Shown here piece after piece: positions 1 to 9,245 of a stretch of DNA of 64,000 nt (positions within the stretch are counted from its first letter, which is position 1; each line of letters opens with the position of its first letter). The notes under the pieces are model-generated. The model was given only the letters and a program-made list of their open reading frames with translations, made no database searches and was not told where the DNA came from. This DNA comes from Pseudomonas maioricensis. GTDB taxonomy: Bacteria > Pseudomonadota > Gammaproteobacteria > Pseudomonadales > Pseudomonadaceae. Made by a program: the position numbers and the translations under genes. The DNA lies in the NCBI RefSeq assembly GCF_022790535.1, contig NZ_LOHG01000005.1, forward strand, positions 1 to 64,000, given 5' to 3'.

Positions 1-72
1 GGGCTTTTGCGCCCGCGATTCCTCATGCGTTATTCCCCCGGGATCCATTCATTCCTCATTGGCTGGAATCGT

Positions 73-2223
73 ATGTCCCGCAACTTCCTGTTTCAAACCC
101 TGGCGAGTCAATCGCTGCGCATCACGCTGCTCCCTTGCTTCGCCATTTCGCCTGCGGCCTTTGCCGCTGACGACACTGTGATCGCCCTGCCGTCAACGGC
201 AATCAGCGATACCGCAGACAACGGCGAAACCAGCCTGGCCACTGCCCTGCCCGCCGGTTCCCGGTTGAATCTCAGCGCGCTTGAAAACCCGGCCAGCCTG
301 AGCAGTCTGGGTGAGTCCGCCATCCACAACCGTAATAACCTTTCTGTGCAGGACGCCGTCAGCCGCTCGCCAGGCATCACCAGCATCGCTACGCCGGGTG
401 ATGGCAACACGGCGCTTTCAGCACGCGGTTTCGCCGGACATTCTTCAGTGATGACGTTGTTCGATGGCTCGCGGCTGTATACCGGGGCTGGCACCCAGAC
501 CTTCCCGGTCGACCCGTGGATGGTAGAGCGCATCGACGTTATTCGCGGCCCTGCCTCGGTGCTGTATGGCGAAGGCGCGACAGGCGCCGTGATCAATGTG
601 ATCCCCAAGAAGCCACTTGAAGGAGATGTTCGCAACACGCTGCGCCTGGGCTATGGGTCCGATGACCGCCAGCAGTTGGGGCTGGACAGCGGCGGCTCGC
701 TGAGCGACACACTGAGCTATCGCCTGACCCTGAACCAGGAGCAAAGCAACGGCTGGGTGGATAACGGCAACTCCAGAAGCCTGGCCCTCAGCGCCGCCCT
801 GCGCTGGCAGGCAGCTGACAACCTGAGCTTCACCTTTGCCCATGAGCGTGGCGACAGCGAACCGATGAGCTACTTCGGCACGCCGCTGATCGACGGCCAT
901 TATCGCGACAGTCTGCGGAACAAAAATTACAACCTGCAAAACGCCGTGCAGCGCTACAACGATGAGTGGACCCGACTCAATACCGACTGGCAGATAACCG
1001 ACAACGTAAGCGCCAGCAACCAGCTTTACTACATCAAGAGCCGTCGTCACTGGCGCAACGCCGAGACCTATAGCTGGAGTAACGCGCAAGGCCAGCTTTT
1101 GCGCGGAGACTATCTGGAGATCAAACACAATCAGGAGCAGATTGGCGATCGCCAGAGCTTCACCTTCGATCATTCGCTCTTCGGGCTTAACAGCAGAACG
1201 GTAGTCGGTGCCGAGTACAACAAAATCCGCTTTGGCGTCGATAACAACTCGCCGTATACCGATGTTGGTGGAGACTACGTCGATCCATGGAACCCGGCCA
1301 ACGGCTACTTTGAGAGTCAGTCGCCCACCCAGCCTCTGAGCGACAGTACGACACGTACCTTCGCACTGTTTGCAGAGAACCGGTTGCAGTTGTCCGAGCG
1401 CTGGTCTCTAGTGACCGGTATACGGCGCGATCAAAATCATATCGACCGTAACGACTTGCGCGCCAATACGCGCAGCGATCGGAGCCTCACCGGCGGCAAT
1501 TGGCGCGCCGGACTGGTTTTCGCGGTGACAGATCAGCTGTCGTTGTATGGCCAGTATTCGACCAGCGAAGACGGCGTCAACAATCTGATAAGCCTTAATC
1601 CGACCCAGCAGCAAATGGACCTGACTGAAGCCAGACAGACTGAGTTCGGCCTCAAGCAGCAGTTCTGGGAAGGTCGCGGGGAGTGGACGCTGGCGGCTTA
1701 CCACATCGTCAAAAAGAAAATGCTCACCACTGACCCTGTGACGCGTTTGGCGCAGCAGGTCGGCCAGCAATCCTCGGACGGCCTGGAGGCCTCGCTGGAA
1801 CTGGCGTTAAGCCAGGGCTGGCATGTATCAGCCAATGCCTCGGTAGTGCGTGCCAAATATGACGAATTCAATGAAACCGCTGGCGGTCAACTGGTCTCCC
1901 GGGCAGGCAACCGTCCTACCGACGTGCCTCGTCGCAGCGCCAATCTGTGGTTGGGCAAGGCGCTGACTCAAGACCTGGATGCAGGCATGGGCCTGCGCTA
2001 TGTCGACGCCCGCTATGCCGATACGGCCAATACCACCAAAGTACCTGGCTACAGCGTAGTGGACGCAAACCTGGGCTGGAATGTGGTGCCGGATGTGCGT
2101 CTGGGCCTGCAGTTGAATAACCTGCTGGACCGGCGTTATGCAGCAGCACAGTACAACAGCGGCCAACAATGGCTGATGGGCCAGCCACGGTCGTTTTTCG
2201 TGACCGCGGATTACAGCTTCTGA
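73..2223 (+). CDS. TonB-dependent siderophore receptor
   Basis: Outer-membrane beta-barrel receptor that imports a ferric siderophore using TonB energy. The preferred ATG at 73 begins a classical signal peptide ending at a PAAFAA-type cleavage site; an earlier in-frame start would only add residues before it. After a short linker comes the plug domain (about residues 70-190) with the typical SVQDAVSRSPGI, ERIDVIRGP and GEGATGAVINVIPKKP motifs. The remaining ~500 residues are the barrel, which closes with LGLQLNNLLDRRY and a terminal aromatic (YSF). There is no N-terminal STN signalling domain, so it is a pure transporter rather than a surface-signalling receptor. The substrate cannot be read from sequence. 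About 716 aa, normal for the family. Its promoter lies at or beyond the window edge, so Fur control could not be checked. Confidence 0.9.
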   Translation: MSRNFLFQTLASQSLRITLLPCFAISPAAFAADDTVIALPSTAISDTADNGETSLATALPAGSRLNLSALENPASLSSLGESAIHNRNNLSVQDAVSRSPGITSIATPGDGNTALSARGFAGHSSVMTLFDGSRLYTGAGTQTFPVDPWMVERIDVIRGPASVLYGEGATGAVINVIPKKPLEGDVRNTLRLGYGSDDRQQLGLDSGGSLSDTLSYRLTLNQEQSNGWVDNGNSRSLALSAALRWQAADNLSFTFAHERGDSEPMSYFGTPLIDGHYRDSLRNKNYNLQNAVQRYNDEWTRLNTDWQITDNVSASNQLYYIKSRRHWRNAETYSWSNAQGQLLRGDYLEIKHNQEQIGDRQSFTFDHSLFGLNSRTVVGAEYNKIRFGVDNNSPYTDVGGDYVDPWNPANGYFESQSPTQPLSDSTTRTFALFAENRLQLSERWSLVTGIRRDQNHIDRNDLRANTRSDRSLTGGNWRAGLVFAVTDQLSLYGQYSTSEDGVNNLISLNPTQQQMDLTEARQTEFGLKQQFWEGRGEWTLAAYHIVKKKMLTTDPVTRLAQQVGQQSSDGLEASLELALSQGWHVSANASVVRAKYDEFNETAGGQLVSRAGNRPTDVPRRSANLWLGKALTQDLDAGMGLRYVDARYADTANTTKVPGYSVVDANLGWNVVPDVRLGLQLNNLLDRRYAAAQYNSGQQWLMGQPRSFFVTADYSF

Positions 2224-2338
2224 GTAACGGGCCAATACCCTGACCGCGCTGGCATGATTCGCGTGCCAGTTCTCAGTGCAAGCCCTGTGACACAAGGCTG
2301 CCGTATACTGACGGGCCGCAACCGCACTTAAGGAATGA

Positions 2339-2851
2339 ATGCCAATGCGCGCCCCGTCTTCTGCCATCGTCCTCGAACGCTTTACTGAAGCGCACGCCGA
2401 GGGCGTTGCAGCGCTGTACAACGTCCCCGCAGTCGCCAGGCAAGTCCTGCAAATGCCTTTTCAGTCCGCTGATATCTGGCGCAAACGACTGGACAGTAGC
2501 AATGAACGACTGGTCAGCCTTATAGCGCTCCATGAAGGGGCCGTCGTCGGTCAAGGCTCTCTTGAGCAGTTTTCCCGCATCCGCCGCAGCCATTGCGGTG
2601 CCATTGGCATGGCCGTCGCCCAGGATTGGCAGGGTCAGGGTATCGGTAAACAACTTTTAACCGCACTGCTGGATATCGCCGACAACTGGATGAAACTGCG
2701 CCGGGTCGAGTTGACTGTCTATGCGGACAATCAGGCAGCGGTAATCCTCTATGAAAAGCTGGGGTTCGAGACCGAGGGATTACTCCGTGATTACGCGATT
2801 CGTGACGGGCAGTTCACCGATGCGCTGACGATGGCGCGTATTCGCGGATGA
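2339..2851 (+). CDS. GNAT N-acetyltransferase, YhhY/AaaT-like
   Basis: A 170-residue single-domain GNAT acetyltransferase. The acetyl-CoA pyrophosphate loop is visible as VAQDWQGQGIGKQLL, followed by the C-terminal strand and helix motif VYADNQAAVILYEKLGFETEGLLRDY. From memory, the N-terminal LQMPFQSADIWRKRL region and the RIELTV/RVELTV-type core resemble E. coli YhhY (AaaT), which acetylates amino acids such as phenylalanine and methionine. An AAGGA ribosome binding site lies just upstream of two overlapping ATGs (2335 and 2339), and only the 2339 ATG is in this frame. It stands alone between a receptor and a hairpin-rich gap. The fold is certain; the substrate is inferred. Confidence 0.85.
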   Translation: MPMRAPSSAIVLERFTEAHAEGVAALYNVPAVARQVLQMPFQSADIWRKRLDSSNERLVSLIALHEGAVVGQGSLEQFSRIRRSHCGAIGMAVAQDWQGQGIGKQLLTALLDIADNWMKLRRVELTVYADNQAAVILYEKLGFETEGLLRDYAIRDGQFTDALTMARIRG

Positions 2852-2886
2852 TGCGGTCCCAGGCACATTGTTGATGTCGGAGGACC

Positions 2887-2988
2887 GGCCGGGCGGCGTT
2901 CCGCTTTAGCCGGAGGGCGTCATTTATGCTGAAAGATTTGCCGCGAATCGATCAGCCATCTCCCGGCTGAAGCGGAACGCCGCCCGGC
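2887..2988. repeat. Long inverted repeat (hairpin) between genes
   Basis: Two arms of about 26 nt, at roughly 2887-2913 and 2962-2988, are reverse complements with one mismatch (core CCGGGCGGCGTTCCGCTT). The ~50-nt loop contains no ORF. The motif differs from the GTAGGAGC-type REP elements elsewhere in the window. It sits in the 362-bp gap between the acetyltransferase and the sugar transporter; I see no gene in the rest of that gap. It could act as a transcription stop or mRNA stabiliser, or be a different REP family. Confidence 0.7.
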
Positions 2989-3213
2989 AGGTCACTAGGG
3001 GCGTAGCGCCACTCGCGCAAATCCCACCCGCTGAATCGATTAACCTTTCATTGAATATGTTTCCAGTTTTTACGGAACTAGCCCGGTCTGACATCCCCTA
3101 AGCCTTCAAGCCAGCGGCCTGGCAAGGCTTTGCCTCGTGCACCGACGGCACCGTCGGAATATCTCCGCTCACCTTCCCGGCCGCCTAACCGTTCAATCAA
3201 GGATTTGCAGTTC

Positions 3214-4638
3214 ATGTCCTCAAACACTACGACCGCCTCCGCGCGCAACGATAACGACGGGCAACGTATGTCACCCCGCAGGATGATATTCATCTCCGTG
3301 CTTGTCGCCACCATGGGCGCCCTCGCCTTCGGGTATGACACGGGCATTATTGCCGGTGCGTTGCCGTTCATGACACTGCCTCTGGATCAGGGTGGGCTCG
3401 GATTGAACGCCTTCACTGAGGGGCTGATCACGTCTTCGCTGATTGTCGGCGCCGCCTTCGGATCGTTGGGCAGTGGTTACCTGTCAGACCGTTATGGACG
3501 ACGCGTCACCCTGCGAGTGCTATCGCTGCTATTCATTGCCGGTGCATTGGGTACTGCAATCGCCCCTTCGATTCCGTTCATGGTCGCGGCGCGTTTCCTG
3601 TTGGGCATCGCAGTAGGTGGCGGATCGGCCACGGTACCGGTGTTCATAGCGGAAATCGCTGGTCCAAAAAAACGTGGTCGTCTGGTCAGCCGTAATGAGC
3701 TGATGATCGTCAGCGGTCAGTTGCTGGCCTATGTGCTAAGTGCCCTGATGGCTGCCTTGCTGAGTTCTTCGCACATCTGGCGCTACATGCTGGCTATCGC
3801 GATGATTCCCGGCCTGTTGCTATTGATTGGTACCTTCTTTGTTCCGCCTTCGCCACATTGGCTGGCTGCCAAAGGTCGTTTTGACGATGCTCAAGACGTG
3901 TTGGAAAAGCTGCGTGACACGCCAGAGGAAGCGAAGCGCGAAGTCGAGGAAATGAAGGCCCAGAAGGAACATGCCCGCAAGCGCCCGCCTATCTCCGAGC
4001 TGCTGCGCCAGGGTTGGGTGATCAAGTTGCTGCTGATCGGTATTGGCCTGGGCTTCACCGCTCAGTTCACCGGCGTGAATGCCTTCATGTACTACACCCC
4101 GATCATTCTCAAAACCACGGGTATGGGCACCAACGCAGCATTGACAGCCACCATCGGTAACGGGGTGGTGTCCGTAATCGCGACCCTGCTCGGCATTTGG
4201 GCGATTGGCCGATATGGCCGCCGCCATTTGCTGATGACGGGGCTGGTCACGGTAGTTCTCGCCCAGATAGCGCTGGGTTGCGTGCTGCAGTTCATGCCGC
4301 AGGACCTGACCCAGAGCTACGCCGCCCTCGCCTGCATTCTGCTGTTCCTGCTGTTCATGCAGATGTGTATTGCACCGGTTTACTGGCTGCTCATGTCTGA
4401 ACTGTTTCCGGCGCAAATCCGCGGTTTGTTGACCGGCACAGCGGTGTCCATGCAGTGGCTGTTCAACGCAACAGTGGCGTTCCTGTTCCCGATAGCGCTG
4501 GACACATTGGGCAACCCGACATTCTTCGTCTTTGCAGTAATCAATGTCGGCTCTTTGCTGTTCGTGTTCTTCTGCCTGCCGGAAACCAAGGGCAAGTCGC
4601 TGGAAGAGATTGAAAAACACATGAAAAAAGAGCTGTAA
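3214..4638 (+). CDS. MFS sugar porter (sugar:H+ symporter)
   Basis: Inner-membrane 12-helix transporter of the sugar porter family (XylE/GalP/AraE-like), importing a monosaccharide with protons. Family signatures are present: GYDTGIIAGA in helix 1, SDRYGRR in loop 2-3, PHWLAAKGR after helix 6, GRYGRR in loop 8-9 and the C-terminal PETKGKSLEEIE. The chosen ATG is preceded by AAGGA about 10 nt upstream and gives 474 aa, normal length. An upstream in-frame start would add 28 low-complexity residues with no ribosome binding site. No sugar-catabolism genes adjoin it, so the sugar is unknown. The next gene downstream is a sugar-efflux-like pump on the same strand after a 121-bp gap. Confidence 0.88.
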   Translation: MSSNTTTASARNDNDGQRMSPRRMIFISVLVATMGALAFGYDTGIIAGALPFMTLPLDQGGLGLNAFTEGLITSSLIVGAAFGSLGSGYLSDRYGRRVTLRVLSLLFIAGALGTAIAPSIPFMVAARFLLGIAVGGGSATVPVFIAEIAGPKKRGRLVSRNELMIVSGQLLAYVLSALMAALLSSSHIWRYMLAIAMIPGLLLLIGTFFVPPSPHWLAAKGRFDDAQDVLEKLRDTPEEAKREVEEMKAQKEHARKRPPISELLRQGWVIKLLLIGIGLGFTAQFTGVNAFMYYTPIILKTTGMGTNAALTATIGNGVVSVIATLLGIWAIGRYGRRHLLMTGLVTVVLAQIALGCVLQFMPQDLTQSYAALACILLFLLFMQMCIAPVYWLLMSELFPAQIRGLLTGTAVSMQWLFNATVAFLFPIALDTLGNPTFFVFAVINVGSLLFVFFCLPETKGKSLEEIEKHMKKEL

Positions 4639-4759
4639 ACGCTACTGGCCTGCTGCTCTAATCGCAGGAGCTTGCAGGCTTTATGACGCCGACTGGCTCA
4701 GACACACACGGCGGCTGCCCGGTTTCAGGGGCATTCGCCAAGACTATTTGCGAGGATTC

Positions 4760-5968
4760 ATGAGTACGCCTGCCGACGCGCAACAGGCCAGCTGGATCAG
4801 TGTAGGCGCACTGGCAGTAGCGGCTTTCATCTTCATAACCACCGAGTTCGCCCCGGTGGGCCTGCTTTACGCCATTGGCAGCAGCTTCGACATGACGGCC
4901 GCCCAAGTGGGCCCGATGCTCACGGTTTACGCCTGGACGGTGTCGCTCATGTCGCTGCCGATGATGCTGCTGACGCGTAACGTCGAGCGACGGCTATTGC
5001 TAAAGGTTGCCATTGGCACCCTGATCGTAAGCCACATCGTGCTGAGCCTGGCCCCCAATTTCACCATGGTGGTCATTAGCCGGATCGGTATCGCCCTGGC
5101 GCATGCGGTGTTCTGGTCAGTGACTGCATCGCTTGCAGTTCGCCTGGCACCAGGTGGCAACCGTGCACGGGCACTCAGTCTGCTGGCGATGGGCGCTTCG
5201 TTGGCGATGGTTCTGGGGATTCCCATCGGCCGGGTGCTGGGCGAAAGCATGGGTTGGCGCGCAACGTTTGTGACCATCGCCGCCGTCGCTGCCCTGATCT
5301 GGATTCTGCTGACCAAGAAGCTGCCGCTGCTGCCGAGCCAAAACAGCGGCAGCCTGAAGAGCCTGCCCATTCTGTTCAAGCGACCTGCACTGGTTTCGCT
5401 GTATTGCGTCACTGCGCTGGTGGTTACGGCCAACTTCACGGCCTACACCTACATTGAAACCTTCGTGCAATCGGTCGCGGGCTTTAGCGAACAGACCACC
5501 ACCTGGATGCTCTTGTTGTTCGGGCTGGCCGGTTTGATGGGGTCGATTTTCTTCAACACGCTGTACACCCGATTCGCCAACCACCTGACCGTCATGGCCA
5601 TTGGTTCGCTGTGCATCTGCCTGACCTTGATGCTCTGGGCTTCATGGAGCATTTACACATTGGTCGTGGTCTTTGCGCTGTGGGGGCTTGCGATGTTGTG
5701 CTTCGGGATTCTGATGCAGTCGCAAGTGATCCAGCTGGCACCGGACGCCACCGACGTAGCGTCCGCGATGCACTCGGCCATCTACAACGTCGGCATCGGT
5801 GCCGGTGCGCTGCTTGGCAGTATCGTGGTGCATCACCTGGGTTCGGCCTGGGTCGGATTCGTCGGCGGCTTCCTCGCCCTGTGTGCGCTGGTGATCAGTC
5901 GGGTGACCAGCAAACGTTATGGCGATTCCGAGCCATTGCCAGCGGGCTCAGTGGAAATCATGCACTGA
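4760..5968 (+). CDS. MFS sugar efflux transporter, SotB-like
   Basis: A 402-residue, 12-helix drug/proton antiporter-type MFS pump. From memory it aligns closely along its length with E. coli SotB (YdeA), which exports arabinose and IPTG. Shared features include TTEFAPVGLL in helix 1, QVGPMLTVYAW, ARIGIALAHAVFWS-type helix 4, LPLLPSQNSGSLKSLP in the central loop and LAPDATDVASAMHS near the end. The start is the ATG with GAGGA just upstream (short 3-nt spacing); an in-frame TTG 12 nt earlier is possible. The 3' end overlaps the convergent GGDEF-EAL gene by 52 nt. Efflux of sugars or small amphiphiles is inferred from the family. Confidence 0.85.
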   Translation: MSTPADAQQASWISVGALAVAAFIFITTEFAPVGLLYAIGSSFDMTAAQVGPMLTVYAWTVSLMSLPMMLLTRNVERRLLLKVAIGTLIVSHIVLSLAPNFTMVVISRIGIALAHAVFWSVTASLAVRLAPGGNRARALSLLAMGASLAMVLGIPIGRVLGESMGWRATFVTIAAVAALIWILLTKKLPLLPSQNSGSLKSLPILFKRPALVSLYCVTALVVTANFTAYTYIETFVQSVAGFSEQTTTWMLLLFGLAGLMGSIFFNTLYTRFANHLTVMAIGSLCICLTLMLWASWSIYTLVVVFALWGLAMLCFGILMQSQVIQLAPDATDVASAMHSAIYNVGIGAGALLGSIVVHHLGSAWVGFVGGFLALCALVISRVTSKRYGDSEPLPAGSVEIMH

Positions 5969-8454
5969 GCCGCATCGTCGCGACGCAGCTCCTTGAGCCG
6001 CTCGGTGGCAGACACCGGGTGGCCAAACAGGAAGCCCTGAAAATGTGAGCAACCTTCTGCTTCCAGTTGCAGCTGTTGTTCACGGGTTTCCACGCCTTCG
6101 GCAGTGGTCTTGATCGACAGGCTGTTGCTCATACCGGTAATCGCCCTGATGATCGACAAGGCTTCCTGGCTTTTGCCCATGTCGCGAATGAATGACTTGT
6201 CGATCTTGATGCGATCAAAAGGGAACGAGCGCAAATAACCCAGCGACGAATACCCCGTACCGAAGTCATCCAGAGAAATAGCGACCCCCAACGCTTTCAG
6301 CTCCCGCAACGTGCGGATATTCGCCTCGGTATCGTCCAGCAGTACTGACTCGGTGATCTCCAGTTCCAGACGCTCAGGCGCAAGACCAGACTCTGCTAGT
6401 ACCTGAGCAACGGTATCGACCAGCCCGGCCTTTTTAAACTGCGTCGGCGACAGATTGACCGCCACGGTCTGCTCTGTCCCCCAACTCACGGCTTCCCGGC
6501 ACGCGAGGTCAAGCGCAAGGTGGCCGACCTCATGAATCAATCCCGTTTCTTCGGCAATGGAAATAAAGTCCAGCGGCATGATCATGCCTTTAACCGGATG
6601 TTCCCAACGCATCAATGCTTCGTAGCCGGAGATATGCCCATCCTGAGTATCGATGATGGGCTGGTAGTGCAATTGCAGCTGGCCCAACTGCAGCGCCGTG
6701 CGCAGGTCGGTTTCGATGAGGCGACGACTGCGCGCAGCTTCATCGAGTTCGTGGCGGAAACACTCCAGGCGATTGCGCCCGTTACGCTTGGCCTCATAGA
6801 GCGCCATGTCGGCATATCCCAACAGTTGTTGCGCGCTGTTGTGGTCATCCGGCGCCACGGAAATACCAATACTGACACCCACAGAAAGACCGTGGCCTTC
6901 GATTGAAAAAGGCGTGGTGATGGTGTTGATCAGTCTTTGCGCGGTAATGCGTGCGGCATCCAGGTTGTCGATTGCCGACAACACAATCGCAAACTCATCA
7001 CCGCCCAGGCGCGCCAGCGTGTCCTCGTCGCGCAACTCACGGCGCAAACGCTTACCCAGGGCAAGCAGCAGCTTGTCGCCGAACGCATGGCCCAACGCAT
7101 CATTGATGTTTTTGAAGTTGTCCAGATCCAGACACAGGACGGCGGTCGTCCGGCCTACTTGATGGTCGCGGTCCAGCGCCTGGCTCAGACGCTCGTTGAA
7201 CAAAGTCCGGTTAGGCAGCCCGGTGAGACCATCGTGATGCGCCATGTGATGGATCTGCGCCTGAGCGGCAAGCTCCTCGGTGACGTCCTCGGCAACAAAC
7301 AATACATAGCCCGGCTGGCCGTCGACGTTTTTGCACAGCAGCGTACGACTTCTCAGCGTTCGCTCCCCGGTGGCCGTCGTAACCTGTGTCTCAGCCAGTT
7401 GAACACCCGGGTGACGCAAACCCCGCTCCAGCTGATGCTCCATGTAGTCGGCGACAGCAGGTTGCAGCCCCTCATTCAGCCCGAGCCCCACCATGCTGGC
7501 ACGTCGACCGCCGAAAAGGCGTTCGGCCTGTTGATTGGCCAACAGGATCTTCTTGGTCGCGAGATCCTGCGCGATCACACTGGCAGGAATATTCGAGATT
7601 ACCGAATCAAGGAAACCGGAAAGAGACGCCATCTCATGGCTATATTGTTCTGCCAGCTCTTTGGCCTGAATCAACTCCAGTGCCTGACGGCGACGCTCAC
7701 TGATGTCCCGGGTGATCTTGGCAAAACCGATCAGTTGGCCGTCTTGATCGTCGTAGATGGCGTCAATCACCACGTTTGTCCAGAACAGCGAACCGTCTTT
7801 GCGCTGACGAATGCCTTCGGCCTCAAAGCGCCCGTCGCGCAGCGCTGTGTCCAGTCCTTGCTGGGGCAGCCCTTGCACGCGATCCTGAGGGGTGTAGAAA
7901 ACCGAGAAATGCTGACCAATGATTTCTTCGGCCAGATAACCTTTTGCGCGCTGCGCCCCGGTGTTCCAGTTCACCACATGCCCTTGCGGGTCGAGCATGT
8001 AAATGGCGTAGTCAGTCACGCCCTGCACAAGCAGACGAAAACGGCGCTCTTGTTCCTGTTGCGCAAGCAACGCAGCCTGTTGCTCGGTGCAATCGCGAGT
8101 GATTTTGGCAAAGCCAATCAGATCCCCGGACTCGTCACGTATGGCATCAATGACCACATGCGCCCAAAGGGAAGTTCCATCCTTGCGTAGCCGCCAGCCC
8201 TGAGTCTCGAACTGCCCTGTCGTTCTGGCGGTCATCAAGCCTTTTTCAGGCAGGCCCGCGTCGCGGTCCTCCTGGCTGTAGAACGCAGAAAAATGACGAC
8301 CGACAATTTCATGCGCCTTGTAACCCTTGGCCCGCTCCGCACCGGGATTCCAGTTGGCCACGATCCCCTCTGGGGTCAGCATGTAAATCGCGTAATCAAC
8401 CACGCTCTGTATCAGTTGGCGATACATCAGGTCGGAGCTTTCAATCAACGGCAT
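5917..8454 (-). CDS. PAS-PAS-PAS-GGDEF-EAL cyclic-di-GMP enzyme
   Basis: An 845-residue soluble signalling protein predicted to make and/or degrade cyclic di-GMP. Three PAS sensor domains (about residues 5-125, 137-255 and 275-395) precede a GGDEF domain with intact GGDEF (484-488) and an inhibitory I-site RDED (475-478) five residues upstream. The EAL domain has intact EAL (612-614), DDFGTGYSSL and KIDKSFI. PAS1 and PAS2 are near copies (DYAIYML, RAKGY, IDAI, IGFAKITRD), so the sensor arose by internal duplication. No membrane segment is seen. The ATG has GAGG 10 nt upstream; a TTG three codons earlier is less likely. Both catalytic sites look competent, so net activity cannot be decided. 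It is convergent with, and overlaps, the SotB-like gene. Confidence 0.92.
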   Translation of the reverse strand: MPLIESSDLMYRQLIQSVVDYAIYMLTPEGIVANWNPGAERAKGYKAHEIVGRHFSAFYSQEDRDAGLPEKGLMTARTTGQFETQGWRLRKDGTSLWAHVVIDAIRDESGDLIGFAKITRDCTEQQAALLAQQEQERRFRLLVQGVTDYAIYMLDPQGHVVNWNTGAQRAKGYLAEEIIGQHFSVFYTPQDRVQGLPQQGLDTALRDGRFEAEGIRQRKDGSLFWTNVVIDAIYDDQDGQLIGFAKITRDISERRRQALELIQAKELAEQYSHEMASLSGFLDSVISNIPASVIAQDLATKKILLANQQAERLFGGRRASMVGLGLNEGLQPAVADYMEHQLERGLRHPGVQLAETQVTTATGERTLRSRTLLCKNVDGQPGYVLFVAEDVTEELAAQAQIHHMAHHDGLTGLPNRTLFNERLSQALDRDHQVGRTTAVLCLDLDNFKNINDALGHAFGDKLLLALGKRLRRELRDEDTLARLGGDEFAIVLSAIDNLDAARITAQRLINTITTPFSIEGHGLSVGVSIGISVAPDDHNSAQQLLGYADMALYEAKRNGRNRLECFRHELDEAARSRRLIETDLRTALQLGQLQLHYQPIIDTQDGHISGYEALMRWEHPVKGMIMPLDFISIAEETGLIHEVGHLALDLACREAVSWGTEQTVAVNLSPTQFKKAGLVDTVAQVLAESGLAPERLELEITESVLLDDTEANIRTLRELKALGVAISLDDFGTGYSSLGYLRSFPFDRIKIDKSFIRDMGKSQEALSIIRAITGMSNSLSIKTTAEGVETREQQLQLEAEGCSHFQGFLFGHPVSATERLKELRRDDAAQCMISTEPAGNGSESP

Positions 8455-8687
8455 AACGAACAAACCTCAGGCGAATCCCAGGCCAGGAAGCCCATTCCAG
8501 AGGGGCACATCAGAGCTGGTCACATGTTTTGATATCGGCATGATGCCACTTTTTTAAAGGTTTTTTCCGACCAATGTCCGGCCACAGCCCCTGCGCCACC
8601 GTGTTTTGCCTTCGCAGGTGCGGCGCTGTGAAGAGGCTGTTGGACACGTCAATGCAGGCCAGGCTTGCCAAACCTGGTTACAACTAT

Positions 8688-8706
8688 GAAAATGAGAGTC
8701 ATTACC
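8688..8706 (+). promoter_or_regulatory. Fur box upstream of the FecI-type sigma gene
   Basis: The 19-bp sequence GAAAATGAGAGTCATTACC matches 15 of 19 positions of the classical Fur consensus GATAATGATAATCATTATC. It ends 26 bp before the sigma factor ATG, as expected for an iron-repressed FecI-type gene. Regulation by Fur is inferred from this match and the gene class. Confidence 0.75.
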
Positions 8707-8732
8707 AATTAATCAGTTTCAGGCCTCCTGCC

Positions 8733-9245
8733 ATGTCCTCTGCCGACCCGTCACTGCAACAAGCGGTGCATACGCTGTATATGGATCACCATCGCTGGCT
8801 TTGCGCATGGCTCCGCAAGCGTATTGGTTGTGTAGAGCATGCGGCGGACCTCGCTCAGGACACCTTCATTCGAGTCCTGACGCAGCGCAAGGGGCCGGAG
8901 TTGCGTGAACCTCGCGCTTATCTGAGTACCGTTGCGCGTAGCCTGATGATTGACAGTTTCCGCCGTCGCGCGCTTGAGCAGGCGTACCTGGAAACCCTGG
9001 CCGCGCGCCCTGAGCTACTCGATATTTCCCCCGAAACCCGACTGCTGATCATCGAAGCGCTGGTGGAAATCGATCGTCTGCTCGATGGTCTGGGTAGCCG
9101 CACTCGCGAGATCTTCCTCATGGCGCAGCTGGACGGTTTGAGTTACGTGGAGATCAGTCGGCAGTTGAAGGTTTCGGTAAACACAGTCAAAAAACACGCA
9201 GCTCGCGCACTGACTCATTGCCTGCTGTCGGTCGAGGACTGCTGA
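8733..9245 (+). CDS. FecI-family ECF RNA polymerase sigma factor
   Basis: A 170-residue extracytoplasmic-function sigma factor that directs RNA polymerase to an iron-uptake promoter, most likely that of the receptor gene two positions downstream. Region 2 is visible as VEHAADLAQDTFIRVL and the RSLMIDSFRR segment; region 4 as REIFLMAQLDGLSYVEISRQLKVSVNTVKKHAARAL. The ATG at 8733 fits the family length; an upstream in-frame start would place coding sequence over the Fur box. The stop codon is directly followed by the GTG of the anti-sigma gene, so the two are translationally linked. Confidence 0.9.
   Translation: MSSADPSLQQAVHTLYMDHHRWLCAWLRKRIGCVEHAADLAQDTFIRVLTQRKGPELREPRAYLSTVARSLMIDSFRRRALEQAYLETLAARPELLDISPETRLLIIEALVEIDRLLDGLGSRTREIFLMAQLDGLSYVEISRQLKVSVNTVKKHAARALTHCLLSVEDC

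Noticed and set aside
6937..8190. 417-codon open frame antisense to the PAS-GGDEF-EAL gene
   Set aside because: Shadow of a well-supported multidomain gene.
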